From contig NC_134535.1 of NCBI RefSeq assembly GCF_050624435.1, forward strand, positions 123,553,731 through 123,617,730: DNA of 64,000 nucleotides, read 5' to 3'. Position numbers and translations under genes: made by a program. Origin of the DNA: Tenrec ecaudatus (taxonomy: Eukaryota > Chordata > Mammalia > Afrosoricida > Tenrecidae). Shown here piece after piece: positions 12,390 to 25,000 of the stretch (position 1 is its first letter; each line of letters begins with the position of its first letter). The notes beneath the pieces were generated by a model. The model did not search any database. It was given only the letters and a program-made list of their open reading frames with translations, and was not told where the DNA came from.

Positions 12390-14460
12390 TTCAAGACTAA
12401 GTTGAAACACAATGCTTCCTGTGATAGCATAAGATCTATCCAAATACAAGGAAATCCAGTAAATTAAATTATTATTCAAATTTATGCCACCACCACTGAA
12501 GCTAGTGATGAAGAAATTGAAGAATTTTACCAACATCTTGGGTCTAAAATTGACAAAACAGGTAACCAAGATGCACTGATAATTATTGGCAATTGTAATG
12601 GAATCAAAGAGGAAATAAATGTGGGTGGGAAAATCTTGGTGATAGAAGGGAAACTGGAAATTGCATAATAGATTTTTGCAAGATCAGTGACTTCTTCCTC
12701 ACAAATACCAGTTTTCAACAACACGAAAGGGCTTGTTTCATGGACTTCTCCTCGTGCACTCCTCCTGATGGAATACACAGAAATCAAATTGATGATGTCT
12801 GCGGCAAGAGACGATGGAGAAGCTCAGTATCAGCAGCTAAAGCCAGGCTGGGGAGTCGGGGAGAGGGAGGGGAGGGGTGGTGGTGGTGGTGGTGGTGGTG
12901 GTGGCTGTAGAACAAACTGTCAATTAATTATATGTAAATTTAGGCTAAAGCTGAAGAAAATTAAACAAGTCCATGAAGCTCCAAATATGACCTTCAATCT
13001 TTGCCATTTGAACTTCAAGAGCAGATTTGATGCATTGAACACTAATGCAGACGACTTGTCGAGCTATTGGAGGACATCAAGAACCGCATACATGAAGAAA
13101 GCCAAGTGCATTATAAAGACAGGAAAGAAAGAAAAGCTCAAAGTAAATGTCAAGGGAAAAAAGCTCTGAAACTTCTTTTTCATCTAGAGTAGCTAACGAA
13201 ATGATGAAGTTAAAGAACTAAATAGAATATTTCAAAGGGCAGCTCAAGAAGGTAAAGTCAAATATTATAAGGAAATATACAAAGACCTAGAGAAAATCAA
13301 GAGGAAGAAGACAAGAAAAACATTCAAGCCTCCAGTTGCAATTTTGAAAGATTCTGCAGGTTAAATATTGATTGATACAGGAGGCATCAAAAGAAAATGA
13401 AGACGATACTGAGTCGCTGAGCCAAAGAGAGCTGCTTGACGTTCCCACCCTTTCAAGAGGTAACATATAATCAAGAATGAATGGTGCTGAAGGAAGAAGT
13501 TCCAGCTGCACGGAATGTATTAGCCCAAAACAAGGCTCCGGGAACTGATGGAATACCAACTTCAATGTTTCAACGAGCTGATGACGCACCGGAGCTACTT
13601 ACTCCTCTATCTCAGGAAATTGGAAAGACAGCTACGTGGCCAACTGACTCGAAGAAATCCATATTTGTACCGATTCCAAAAAATGATGACCCAACAGAAA
13701 GCTTAACTTATAGAATAATATCATTTATATCAGATGCAAGTAAAATTTTGCTGAAGACCATCCAACGATGGTGGCAGCATTCCATTGACAGGGAACCAGG
13801 ATCCAGGACAGAATCAGAAAAGGAAGTGAAACAAGGATGACATCAGTGCTGATGTCAGATGGATCTCGGACTAAAGCAGAAAATACCAGAAAGTTGTTTG
13901 TTTATGTTTTATTCACTATGCCAAGACATTCTACTGTGTGGATCATAATGGACTATGGATAATCTTAAGAAGAGTGGGAATTCCAGAACACTTCATTCTG
14001 CTCATGCAGATATTGTACGTGGATCAAGAGGCAGGGGTTCGAACAGAACAAAGGAATACTGCATGGTTTAAGACCAGGAAATGTGTGTCCCGGGGTTGTA
14101 TCCTCTCACCATACTTGTTCAATATGTATGCTGAGCATATAATTGGAGAAGCTTGCTTGCATGAAGAAGAATGTGGCATCGGCATGCTGAAAGTGAGGAG
14201 GACTTGAAGCACTAGTTGATGAAGATCAAGGATTGCAGTCCTCAGTATGGATTACAACTCAGTGTCAGGCAGATCAAATGCTTCCCAATTGGACCAATAG
14301 CTAACATCATAATAAAAGGAGAAAAGACTGAAGTTGTCAAGGACTTTGTCTTGTATAGCTCCACAATCAATGTTCATGGAAGCAGCAATCAAGAGATCAA
14401 AAAACACATTGCTTTGGGGAAATCTGCATGCAAGACCTCTTTAGAGTATTGAAAAGCTAA
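12390..14460 (+). mobile_element. BovB/RTE-type LINE, degenerate, endonuclease plus reverse transcriptase
   Basis: Broken frames in order. An endonuclease part at about 12470-12780 translates with VYAPTTEASDEEIEEFYQHL-like wording ('FYQHLGSKIDKTGN', 'LIIIGNCNG', 'FFLTNTSFQQH'). A middle part follows (KFRLKLKKIK, about 12930). The reverse transcriptase comes next: NKAPGTDGIPTSMFQ at about 13515, FVPIPKND at about 13670, and VDHNGLWIILRRVGIPEHF with RGCILSPYLFNMYAEHI at 13938-14160. In the last, the (F/Y)xDD box that should follow is gone. Several frameshifts and stops make it dead. It resembles the BovB clade known from ruminants, squamates and Afrotheria. A (GGT)n run (12877-12905) interrupts it. 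Confidence 0.88.
12877..12905 (+). repeat. (GGT)n microsatellite
   Basis: About nine GGT units inside the RTE remains, next to a G-rich stretch. Confidence 0.95.
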
Positions 14461-14479
14461 TGTAGGGTTATGGGTCAGT

Positions 14480-14945
14480 GAGGGATATTATTTCTCATAG
14501 TGGGGCCGGCCATCTAGTCTTCTCTTTGGATTGGCTGCTCTGAGCGGGAATATCATCCTCAAGGTTGGTGGGCCAGGACGTGCCCCACTCTCTCTTCCTC
14601 CCCCTTCATTTGCTCCCATGTGCTCTGATTAGAAATGTCCCTCTCCCTGAGCTGCAGCTTCAGTGCTGTTCTCTGAAATAAATTCTTCTGGGAAGAGGGG
14701 CAGGTGTCCATGTAGGTGAGTTTGAGGCCGGCCCCTCAGACCTCTCCATGTGTTCCCTATTCCATGCTGGTATGTTGCATTCACATCTTGGAGCACCACT
14801 TTGAAGTCTGGTCCCTCTTTCCCTGTGGAGATATAAACAGGGCATGAACCCTCCTCCCCTTGGATGGGCTCGTGCCCTATTCCCCCACTACCTATTTCTT
14901 CTTTTTTCCCCCTTTGTCCATCATCCTTTTTAGTTGGCTACCATA
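14480..14945. repeat. Unclassified repeat-like segment
   Basis: GC-rich block between two RTE pieces, with a TATA-like 'agatataaacagg' near 14828 and C-rich runs. It looks like a transposon or LTR fragment but I cannot name it. Confidence 0.35.
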
Positions 14946-15068
14946 TGTATCAATGATTTATCAGTTTAAAGTATGCTGTCAACATTGATGGAAAAAATAT
15001 AAAATAATAATGAATATATTTTGTAGAGTTTCAGACATCTGAACAAATCGGGGAGGCCTTGTTGCTAA

Positions 15069-15545
15069 TTACACAGAATTGTTGCTGGTATTAGTGGCCA
15101 TCAATGAGTTGCAACCGGTTTGGACCCTAAGCAAAACAAATAGAAATATTCTCCAGTCTTGGGCAAGCCTCACAGTCATTCTTATGCCCGAGCCCATTTT
15201 TGCAGCTGCTGTGCCAATCCATCTCCTTGAGGGTCTTCCTCTCTTTCGTGGCCCCTCCATTTTACCAAGCAAGATGTCCTCGTCCAGGAGTTGGTCATTC
15301 CTGACAACATGCCCGGAGTATAGAAGATGAAATATCGTATCTTTGCATCTAAGGAGCAGCGTGGGAGGACCTTGTGTGAGACATAGCTGTTTGTCATTTT
15401 TAGCAGTCCATGGTACTTTGAACATTCTTCTCCAGCACCACAGTTCAAATGCATCAATCCATCAATCCTTCTTCAGCCTTCTAATTTAATGCCCAAATTT
15501 CACATGTATATGAGACAATGGAAAATACTATGGCTTGACAACACT
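15069..15545 (-). mobile_element. BovB/RTE LINE 3' end, antisense
   Basis: The minus-strand frame reads DTIFHLLYSGHVVRND, then KMEGPRKRGRPSRRWI, the C-terminal end of RTE ORF2 (compare the 'GRRRRGRQRMRW' type of ending in BovB). It is opposite in orientation to the copy at 12390-14460. Confidence 0.8.
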
Positions 15546-15611
15546 GGGGACACAGAATCGGAATTAAACCTGATGTGACCCTACCACACCAAGGCAAAAC
15601 ACTAAGGGCAT

Positions 15612-16130
15612 GTGAAGTAATTAGTTTATTGTGCCAACCTGGCTGATAAACACGTGTGGGATTAATTAAAAGGAAGAGGGATAAATGGTTCGGAGACCCT
15701 TGCCTTTCTAGTTCTTGGGTCTCTTGCTTTCTAATGGTTGGAGCAGGTGCAGCTGCCTTAGCCAGTTCCCTGCTTTAGCTGGCAAGGCTCACTTCCTGCA
15801 AGACATCCCTGAGGAGAAGTTGCATGGAACTACCCCGATGAAGCCCTGGGTGCTGGAGCAGCCATCTGGAGACCCCTGCCAGCGCTGATATGCTTACACG
15901 CTCACTGACTCGGCTTTCCTCCTGCAGTCGGTATCCTTGCGTGTGTTTTGTGAGATGGAGGAAGATTTTGTGGATTGGTGTCGGACATATGGGTTAGTGT
16001 GTTGGACTTGTGGGCTTGGGCAGCGCTGGGTTGGAATGTTTTCTTGATGTGCACTTAACCTTATATAAAACTCTCTCCTATACATGAGTTTCTGTGGATT
16101 TGTTTCTCTAAAGTACCCAGACTAACACAG
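15612..16130 (+). repeat. ~515-bp interspersed repeat, copy 1
   Basis: Begins 'agtttattgtgccaacctgg' and ends 'tacccagactaacac', with 'tatataaaactctctc' near the 3' end. The same element recurs at 19449-19970 with high similarity along its length. The family is not recognised; an LTR is possible. Confidence 0.75.
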
Positions 16131-17720
16131 CATGGAACAGAACAGCAAGGGGAACAGAGCAACAATGTCCCAGGGAACTCCAAAAATGACTTTGGGGCCA
16201 AAGCATGGTGCCCCATCAGACTCGACCGGGAAACACTCCTAAAAACCAAAAAAGAGTCACTGAACTATCTGGAGGCTTCTCTTTTCTTTTTGTCATTGAT
16301 TTGGTTGTTGTTGTTTTATTCTGTTTTGTTGCTTTGCTCTCTCTTGTTTTTGTGCATGTTATTATCTCCGCAGGTCTCTCTAAATAAGATATGCTGGATG
16401 AACAATCTGGAGGAGAAAACAACAGGACCAACGGTTCCAAGGGGACATGGAGAGGAGGAGGTGGGGGGAAAGGAAGTGGTGTTAACAAACCCAGGGACGG
16501 AGGAACAATAAGTGATCCAAATCGTTGGTGAGGAGGGTGTAGGAGGCCTGATAGGGCTTGATCAAGGGTAATGTAACCAAGAGGAATTACTGAAACCCAA
16601 ATGAAGGCTGAGCATTATAGTGGGACAAGAGCAGAGTAAAAGGAAATAGAGGAAAGAACTAGGAGGCAAAGTGCATTTATAGAGGTCTAAATAGAAGCAT
16701 ATACATATGTAAATATATTTATGAGGATGGGGCAATAGATATATGTGCATATATATATATGTGTGTGTGTGTGTGTATGTATATATATGTTTAGTTTTAA
16801 AATGGAAGATGGGCATTGGGTCTCCACTCAAGTACTCCCTCAATGCAAGAAGACGTTGTTCTATTAAACTGGCATTCCATGATGCTCACCTTCCCAACAT
16901 GATCGCTGAAGACAAATGTGTGCATAAGCAAATGTGGTGAAGAAATCTGATGGTGCCTGGCTATCAAAAGATATAACATCTGGGGTCTTAAAGGCTTGAA
17001 GGTAAACAAGTGGCCATCTAGCTCAGAAGCAACAAAGCCCACATGGAAAAGCACACCAGCCTGTGTGATCACGGGGTGTTGAAGGGATCAGGTATTAGGC
17101 ATCAAAGAACAAAAATTCAAATCATTCAGAATGAGAGGGAGTGCAGATTGGGGAGTCAAGACCCATCTGTAGGCAACTGCACATCCCCTTATGGAAGGGT
17201 TGAGGGAAGGAGACAAGCCAGTCAGGGTGTTGTGTAGCAATAATGAAACATACAACTTTCCTCTTGTCCCTAAATGCTTTCTCCCCCCACACCACCCTCA
17301 CTATCATGATCTCAATTCTACCTTACAAATCTGGGTAGACCAGAGGATGTACACTGGTACAGATAGAACTGGAAACACAGGGAATCCAGGACAGATGATC
17401 CCTTCAGGACTGGTGTTGAGTGTGGGGATACCAGGAGCATGGAGGGAGAAAGGGGTGGAAAGGGGGAACCGATTGCAAGTATCTGCATATAACCTCCTCC
17501 CTTGGGGACAGACAACAGAAAAGTGGGTAAAGGGAGATGTCAGACAGTGTAAGATATGATAAAATAATAATAATTTATAAATTATCAAGGGTCCATGTGG
17601 GAGGGGTGAGCCGGGAGGGAGGGGGGAAATGAGGAGCTCGTGCCAAGAGCTCTAGTGCAAAGTAAGTGTTTTGAAAATGATGATGGCAACATATGTACAA
17701 ATGTGCTTGACACTGGATGA
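16131..17720 (+). repeat. ORF-less long repeat family, copy A
   Basis: Core words shared with the other copies: 'agcagatggacattgggcct'-like (here 'gaagatgggcattgggtct', about 16804), 'atctggggtcttaaaggctt' (about 16979), 'accagaggatgtacactggt' (17339) and the 3' 'gaaaatgatgatggcaaca'. A purine-rich stretch precedes the 3' end, as in L1 3' UTRs. It is possibly the 3' end of a lineage-specific LINE; no conserved ORF is seen. Contains TA/TG microsatellites at 16740-16795. Confidence 0.75.
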
Positions 17721-18330
17721 GTCTAGAAATAATGAGACTCCAGTAGTAATAAGGATCTCTATATCTTGACTTCTAAAGGCCATCCCATCTTAATAAAGCA
17801 ATTATCTTTGGATAATTGACTGATTCTAAGGACAAAGTACAACATAAGCACTTTATTTAATTCAAAGAATGTTAATATCTATTGGAATCTATTTATACAG
17901 TAAATATTTATTTGCACTATAACTTCTTTAAGGACAAAAACTATACTTAGTACCAGCAATGGGAGCAAAGCCACACAATCCTTGAGGAATCCCAATTGTA
18001 GACTTATGACTTGGGGGGGGGGGTGCTGGGGGAAGTACTTGGCATTTCAACCAAACTGGTTTGTGGCTACTCACAAGGTGGCCACTGTGAAAGTCTAAAG
18101 GTGTAATGGAGTGTCTGTATGGTGGGTGTGGGGGGTGAGTGGGTGTGAGGGGCACTAGACCTTTCCATCCCCGACTTCATGAAGAGCAATGGGGTCTTTC
18201 AGGAGGTGTGCCCCTTGGTCATGAATGCTGAGGACTAAAAGAGTATAAGTATTGTTGGGTAAGTGGTCTGGGTTATGAAAACCTGAAAGAACGGGGGATT
18301 GGACTGATGGATTATAACAGGGTCTGCTCA
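17721..18330. other. Intergenic DNA, no gene seen
   Basis: Contains a G run at 18012-18022. Nothing else recognised. Confidence 0.4.
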
Positions 18331-20255
18331 TTATGCAACAGAGAGATATTCATCTACTCTGGATAAGGGTCCCTGTTAGACTTAGAACTATTTGCATGGT
18401 CTCTCTCTTTCTTTCTTCTTCTTCTTTTTTTTTTTTGTGTGTGTGTGTGTGTCTATCTATACAGAGAGGCAGGATATGCAATCCCAAGGAGACAGCCCTG
18501 AACCAATGGTTCCAAGGGGCATGGGAAAGAAAAATGCAGGGGAGGGGAGCCTATAATGACAGGGACAAGAAAGAGCAGTAAAATTGACAGTAAGGAGGGC
18601 ATAGCAATCCTGGTCATGTTTGATCAATTGAAATATATCCGAGAGGAAAGAACTAGGAGGCAAAGGGCATTTATAGATGTCTAAATACAGGCATGCACAT
18701 ATGTAAATATATTTATATATGATGATAGGGAAATAGATCTATGTGCATATGTTAAGTATTAAGATAGCAGATGGACAATGGGCCTCTACTCAAGTATTCT
18801 CTCATTGCAAGAACACTTTGTTCTAATAACCTGGCACTCTTTGATACACAGTTTCCCAACATGATCACTGAAGACAAAAATGGGTGCATAAGCAAATGTA
18901 GTGAAGAAAGTGGATGGTGCCCGGCTATCAAAAGATATGGCATCTGGGGTCTTAAAGGCTTAAAGTTAAATACGTGGCCATCTATCAGGGAAGCAACAAA
19001 CCCACATGGAAGAAGCACAGCAGCCTGTGTGATCATGAGGTGTTGACAGGAATAGATATAGAAGTTCAAAAACAAGCAATCAAATTGATATGAAGGAGCG
19101 TGAACAAATTAGAGACCCAAAACCCTCCTGTGAGATAATTGGACAGCCCCTCACAGAAGGGCCACACAGATGGGATGATAAATGGAGGGTGTGGTATAAC
19201 ACTGATAAAACATATAACTATCCTCTAGTTCTTTAATATTTACTCCCCTTATTATTATGGTTTTTATTTCAACTCATTAATCTTGTTAGACCTTCGTTTG
19301 TTCATTTGAATAACAAAGATTGTTTGCGGCATGAAATCCAAGATAGATAACTTCAGAAACTGTAATGGGGTAATGATTCCCTGAGGATATAGGAAGGAGG
19401 GCAATGAGGTGGGGGATGGCGGCTGATAACAATGATGACTGCTGATATAGTTAAAGTTTATTGTGCCAACCTGACCGATAAACACATGTGGGGTTACTTG
19501 AAGGGCAGAGAGATAAATGGCTTGGTGAGCCTCTCACCTTTCTAGTTCTCAGGTCTCTTGCTTTGTGGTGGTCGGACCAAAGTGCAGCTGCCTTAGCCAG
19601 TTGCCTGCTTCAGCCGGTAATGCTCACTTCCTGCAAGACATTCCCAGGAGGAGACGCAGCATGGACATACCCCTATGGAGCCCTGGGTGCTGGAGCAGCC
19701 GTGTGGAGACCCCTGCCAGTGCTGAGATGCTTACATGCTCACCGATACAGCTTTCCTCCTGAATTCAGCATCATTGCGTGTGTTTTGTGAGATGGAGGAG
19801 GACTTTGTGAATTGGTGTTGGACATATAGGCTAATGTTGGACTTGTGGGCTTGGGCAGCAATCAGTTAGGATGTTTACTTGATGTGCACTTACCCTTTAT
19901 ATAAAACTCTCTCTTATACATATGAGTTTCTGTGGATTTGTTTCCCTAGTTTACCCAGACTAACACAACTGTATTAACCCACACAAGGGGAACAAATAAA
20001 CAGAATTGTAGGTAAACGGATATCTTGGCTGGTGTAAGATATGGCAAATAACAATAGTATAATAATAAGGGTTCCTTAGGTGGGGTAGAATGGGGGAGGG
20101 AGGGGATAAAGGGGAGCTTATATTAAAGAGCTCAAGAAGAAAGAAAATGTTTTGAAACTGATGGTAGTAACAATTTTACAATTATGTTTGATCTAATTGA
20201 ATATCAATTGTTATGACATCTGTAAGAACTCCCAGTAAAATGATTGAAAAAGAAA
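18331..20255 (+). repeat. ORF-less long repeat family, copy B, interrupted
   Basis: Same core as copy A ('atctggggtcttaaaggctt' at about 18941; 3' end 'cagtaaaatgattgaaaaa' at about 20235). It is split by the 515-bp element at 19449-19970. A CT/GT simple repeat lies at 18402-18453. Confidence 0.75.
19449..19970 (+). repeat. ~515-bp interspersed repeat, copy 2, nested in copy B
   Basis: Matches 15612-16130 from 'gtttattgtgccaacctg' to 'tacccagactaacac', including 'gagccctgggtgctggagca'-type and 'gcgtgtgttttgtgagatgg' words. Confidence 0.8.
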
Positions 20256-21884
20256 ACAAAGAATGAATCTTTCTGTTGAGTAGGTAATGTTAGTTGACAG
20301 CTAAGTATTTTGGTAAGGTCATATGTCTCAAAGAAAGTTCACAAAAACCTACAGTAAGATGGTGATTTCAGTGATGAATTATAGACTGATGAAGCTATAT
20401 TGCCTCTATTACTTTACCTCTATTAAATATTGTCCACCCTCACTACACACTTCCTAACTCAAGCCTTTAAGATTTTCTCGAGAGGAGAAATGGGTTGTAG
20501 CACCAAAGATTTCTGAGCTACTGTATTGGTTCTAGCCATTGGTAACACTTGATTTTATATTTGTCTATTTGTTTATCGGCTTGGGTGGAGTGATATATTC
20601 TCTGGGATTTACTGGCTCGTAAGCAAATGAAGAGATCAAAGTTGACTCTACATAACTTTGTAGATAAAAAAAGTGGCTCTGCTGAGTTATAACAGAATAT
20701 GCACCTGACCCTTCAATACCCCATTATTTTTTTTAACCCCTCATCCCCTGGTGAGGCTTCTGTGTAACGATTTCTTGGTAACTCTAACTATCTGGAACTG
20801 ATGCCAGAGTAAACATCTGTGAAGTAAAAGGGCAATTTTTCATGCAGAGAAGATTATTCCTTCATGAGGAAATGGTTACATTCCCTTCCTATGTTTTGCA
20901 ACATCAGGAACTTTTTTGAGAACCTAAGTGCTTATACGTTGTTGGTCTTCTGGACAATACTTTTCTTTAGGGTTGTTGTCCTGAACATTCCATAAAGCTT
21001 AAGTAGAAATTTAAAAGGTTCTCAGGAGCTCTGAGTTAGATTTTCTCTTTACGTGAACTGTCACTAATCGCATAACTTGGAGACTCAACAAAATATTTTC
21101 TTACCATTTAGAAAAATCAGTTCATTAAATAATGACAAAGCCTTTAAGGCAATGCCCCAGATTCCATTCAATGGTATTAGGGAAATAAACCAATATGGCT
21201 CTTACCCAAAAAATATTACTTAACTAGAACAACAGAGTAGCCAAAATTTCACATCTTTCTCTTACAGATGGCCATTTTCTTTCCCTCTAACAATGTTTTC
21301 CCTGCACAACTTTTATCAATGTTCATCATACTGTACATCATCTTATGAGGTAATGATTCCCAAATCTGTATTCACATTTCTATTTTTGGAGTACTACACT
21401 TATTTATTTTATATAGGCGCTCCTTACCACGTCTGTATTGCACCACGGTCACCTCAGACCTAGTATCTCCCAAACATAAATTACCATTCCATCTATATCT
21501 ATCATTGTGCTCATTGTCGTGTGTGATTGCAATAGCAGTCATCATCAGTATCAATCTTATCACCTTCCTCTTTTTTTCCCCCATAGCCAACGCCCTCTGA
21601 AGTCAAAAAACGATGTCTTGAAAATATTTTGTTATAATTCAGGCCCTCGTTCCACAGTTTTGAACAGTCTTAATATGTTTTGAACAGTCTCTAATATGGT
21701 TTTCTTACCACTATTCTCTTTCTAATATCCATAGAATTTAAGTTATTATACTCATTACTTTTCAAGATAGCACTTGAACTCCTAGCACAGAGTAAAAAGT
21801 CATTCAAAAACCAATTACAACTTTTTCTGGAGCTATATTGAATTTCATTGCATACTACACATTTTTCTCCAACAAAATAAAAAT
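20256..21884. other. AT-rich intergenic DNA, no gene seen
   Basis: No coding or repeat signal that I can name. Confidence 0.45.
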
Positions 21885-22130
21885 TATTTATCTAAATCCT
21901 AGGAATATCACCCAAAGAAATTGAAAGTAGTGATGCAAAAAGAAAACTAGCACACCAGTGTTCATGGGAGCACTATTCACTATAGCCGAAAGATGGAAAA
22001 ACCCAGATTCCCACCGAGTGATGAATGGATTCAAAACAAATGGTGTGTATATAAACAGAGGAATGCTACTCCGCCATAAAAAGAAATGAAGTTCTGATTT
22101 GAGCTGCAACCTAGATGAGGCTGCAACCCA
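21885..22130 (+). mobile_element. L1 LINE fragment, ORF2 3' region
   Basis: 'ttcatgggagcactattcac' then 'agatggaaaaaccc' and 'gccataaaaagaaatgaag' are the well-known end of L1 ORF2 and start of its 3' UTR. Confidence 0.85.
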
Positions 22131-22805
22131 CTGCTTCTTACCTTCCTTCTCTTGTTCCCTCTTGCCTTCTATTGAAAGGCAAAATCTTTAGAGGATTAAG
22201 TCATTCATTTTGATGTCTCCAGAACTAGCACTATTGCTGGCACATAACGTGCACTCTGTAAATACTGTTGGAATGGAACAATATCTGAATTTTCTGGACT
22301 AAGGTACTCTTGTCTCTGGAGACCATGTTAATACAATAAAATTATTTTAGGCTAGTCTATATTTAGGGAGAAAGACATCATGAAAACATGTTTATGCCAA
22401 GTTGACATGATCCATTTTCATGAACCTAATTCTTTATTATAATTCAAATGTGGTCAACAAGAGAACAGTGCTCTCCTGTACAGGAGACCTGCTGGTAGTC
22501 TCTGACTAGTTTACTGCGACTCCTTATCTAGAATGATTTGTTTTGTCCTTTCTCTTGTATCTGCTGTTACAGGATCACTTCTGAAGGACAGCAGCCTGTT
22601 CCTATCTTCCCTTACCAAACAGAATATTCTTCAAGTTATATACATTATTCCATCAATAATGGAAATTAAAATGGTTGAAAAAGGAAAGTAAGACAAGTAA
22701 AGGAAGTCAGACAATGAGGTCTCTGGCAAGAGTTTGTCAGTTTCTTTGGCTTGGCTAATTTTCCTTTTAGAAATGTTTTGTAATCCAAAAGTTAATTTTC
22801 TGTTA
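22131..22805. other. Intergenic DNA, no gene seen
   Basis: No feature recognised. Confidence 0.45.
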
Positions 22806-24160
22806 TTAATAAATCATTTATTGGGGTCTCTTACAGCTCTTAGAACAATCCATACATCAATGGTATCAAGCACATTTGTACATATGTTGTCATCATCATT
22901 TTAAAGACATTTCCTTTCTGCTTGAGACCTTGGTATCAGCTCCTCTTTTTTCCCCTCTCCCATCCTCCTACCGTCATGAACGCTTGATATATTTCGTTGT
23001 TATTTTTATATCTTAAACCGTCTGCTATCGCCCTTCATCTACATTTCTATTGTTCATCCCCCTGGGGGGATGGGGGCTATATTTCAATCATTATAATCAG
23101 TTTCCAGTTTATCCCCCTTCAACCCCCACCTTCCCTCTACCCTCGTGATATCGCTACTCCCAGATACTCCCATTACTGTTCCTTAAGGGTTTATCTGTCC
23201 TGGATTCCATGTGTTGAGAGCTCTTATCTGTACCAGTGTACATGCTCTGGTCTAGCTGGATTTGTAAGGTAGAATTGGGGTCATGATCGTATATGTGTTT
23301 GGGAGCATTAAAGAACTAGAGGAAAGTTATGTGTTTCATCAGTGCTATACTGCACCCTAACTGACTCGTCTCTTCCTTGTGACCCTTCTCTAAGGGGATG
23401 TCCAATTGTCTATAGATGGGCATTTGGTCACCACACTGCATTCCCCTTCATTCACATTGATATGATGATATGATTTTTTTTCTTCTGGGTCTTTGATGCC
23501 TGATCCCTGATCCCATTAACACCTCATGGTCACTCAGGCTGGTGTGCTTTGTTGCTTCCTAGCTAGATGACCGCTTGTTTAACTTCAAGCCCTTAAGATC
23601 CAAGATGCAATATAATAGTCGGGCACCATAAGCTTTCTTCACCACATTTGCTTATGCACCCATTTTGACTTCTGCAATCTTGTCGGAAGGTGAGCATCAC
23701 AAAATGGCAGGTTATTAGAACAAAATGTTCTTGTGCCCGTCTGCTACCTTAATACTTAACATTTAAATATATGAACATAGACCTATATCTCTTTCATTAT
23801 ATATTAATATATTTAAATATGTGCACGCTTATATTTATACCTCTATAAATGTGTTTCGCTCTTAGTTCTTTCCTGTATTTCTTTTTACTTTCCTTCTGTC
23901 CCACTATCATGTTCGGCCTTCATTCGACTCTCAGTCCTTTTCCTTGGCTACTTCACACTTGATCAAACCCCATCATGCATTCTATGCCCGCCTCACCATT
24001 GATTTTAGATCCCTTATTGTTTCTTTGGCCCTGGATTTGTTGGCTCCTCCCTCCCTTTCTCCCACCTTCTACTCTCCCAAGTCCCTCCAGAGCTGTTGGC
24101 CTGTTGTTTTCTCCTTGGAATGGTTATCCTGCCTATCCTATATGGCTAGACATGAGAAAA
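22806..24160 (-). repeat. ORF-less long repeat family, copy C, antisense
   Basis: Starts with the inverted 3' end ('aaatcatttattggggtctc') and runs through inverted core words ('agcccttaagatccaagatg' near 23590) to the inverted G-rich 5' part near 24110. Confidence 0.8.
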
Positions 24161-24812
24161 ATAAAAAAGGAAGAAAAGATGTGTCTAGTTTATATGCATT
24201 TTAAGTTTACCTTATTTGTGTGTGTGTCTGTCACTATATTTATGCAAAAATGAATATGAACATTGTAAACCAAAGAAAAAGAGAGTAAATATTGAAGACA
24301 TATTAGCACTGTCAATGTTGTATTCTGTGTAACAAACTTATAAGAGAATTAAGAACAGCTCCCATGATTTATAAATTGATCTCATAAGTAGATACCTCTA
24401 CTGTGCTTCGGTAGCATCTGAAATGCTAGTATGCTCAGAAACCTTAAAAAGTGTACTCAGAGGAAATTGTAATGGCAATAGCTCTTTAAAGAAGGATTTT
24501 CCTTTCACCTGTTGATTGAGGGCTACGTTTAATACTTTTGTAACGATCAACTGTGTGAGTGAGTTGTTAAATCAAGCAGAAGAGGTTGGTTAAATAAAAA
24601 TGTCACACACGGCTTCCTTTGTTTTTCTATTTTTCCTGTCCAACCTGTGCTGCTGATTCTGAAGCACAGTGGTGTCCAGTGAACTTAAGGAGGAAGCAAA
24701 ATGTAAAGTGACACCCCCTGCAGAGGTCATGGGGGAGGTGATCTAAAGGTGATGGGGGGGAGGGTGTTCCAAACACTTGTTCCAAAAACAATGATTTTCC
24801 ACTGTGTAGAAC
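24161..24812. other. Region just upstream of the ovostatin promoter
   Basis: No gene. Two G-rich runs (24731-24737 and 24754-24763) lie 50-80 bp before the TATA-like box. Confidence 0.4.
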
Positions 24813-24818
24813 TATAAA
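24813..24818 (+). promoter_or_regulatory. TATA-like box of the ovostatin gene
   Basis: TATAAA lies 118 bp upstream of the start codon. With a usual 25-32 bp spacing, transcription would begin near 24843, giving a 5' UTR of about 90 nt with no upstream ATG. A G-rich stretch sits at 24731-24763. The assignment rests on sequence and position only. Confidence 0.6.
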
Positions 24819-24935
24819 TGCAGCTCTACACAGAGAGAGGCAGGCAGAAGGAAGGGGCAGCGTGAGGAGCTAGCTCACTTCTAATAGCGAGCAGATCCCT
24901 CTTGAAGTTATCGTTAGTTAAGGGGTTGAGATAAA

Positions 24936-25000
24936 ATGGTGCTCACCATTTTTGTGAGCGTGCTTTTGCTTCATTTCACTGCTGCTGTGACTTCAGAACC
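24936..25000 (+). CDS. OVOS: OVOS exon 1: start codon and signal peptide
   Basis: Residues 1-21 plus two bases of codon 22. The ATG has a strong Kozak context (A at -3, G at +4). MVLTIFVSVLLLHFTAAVTS is a typical hydrophobic signal peptide with likely cleavage near residue 17-20, so the product is secreted. The donor is gtaaga at 25001, phase 2, as expected for an A2M-type first exon. Confidence 0.9.

Noticed and set aside
12687..13169. 160-residue plus-strand reading frame
   Set aside because: It is part of the dead RTE LINE, stretched by a (GGT)n run that encodes poly-glycine.
14216..14452. Small reading frame as an independent gene
   Set aside because: It is the C-terminal part of the RTE reverse-transcriptase frame (VVKDFVLYSS).
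16131..20255. Possible CRISPR-like or satellite array because words recur
   Set aside because: The recurrences are whole dispersed-repeat copies in eukaryotic DNA, with no short regular spacing.
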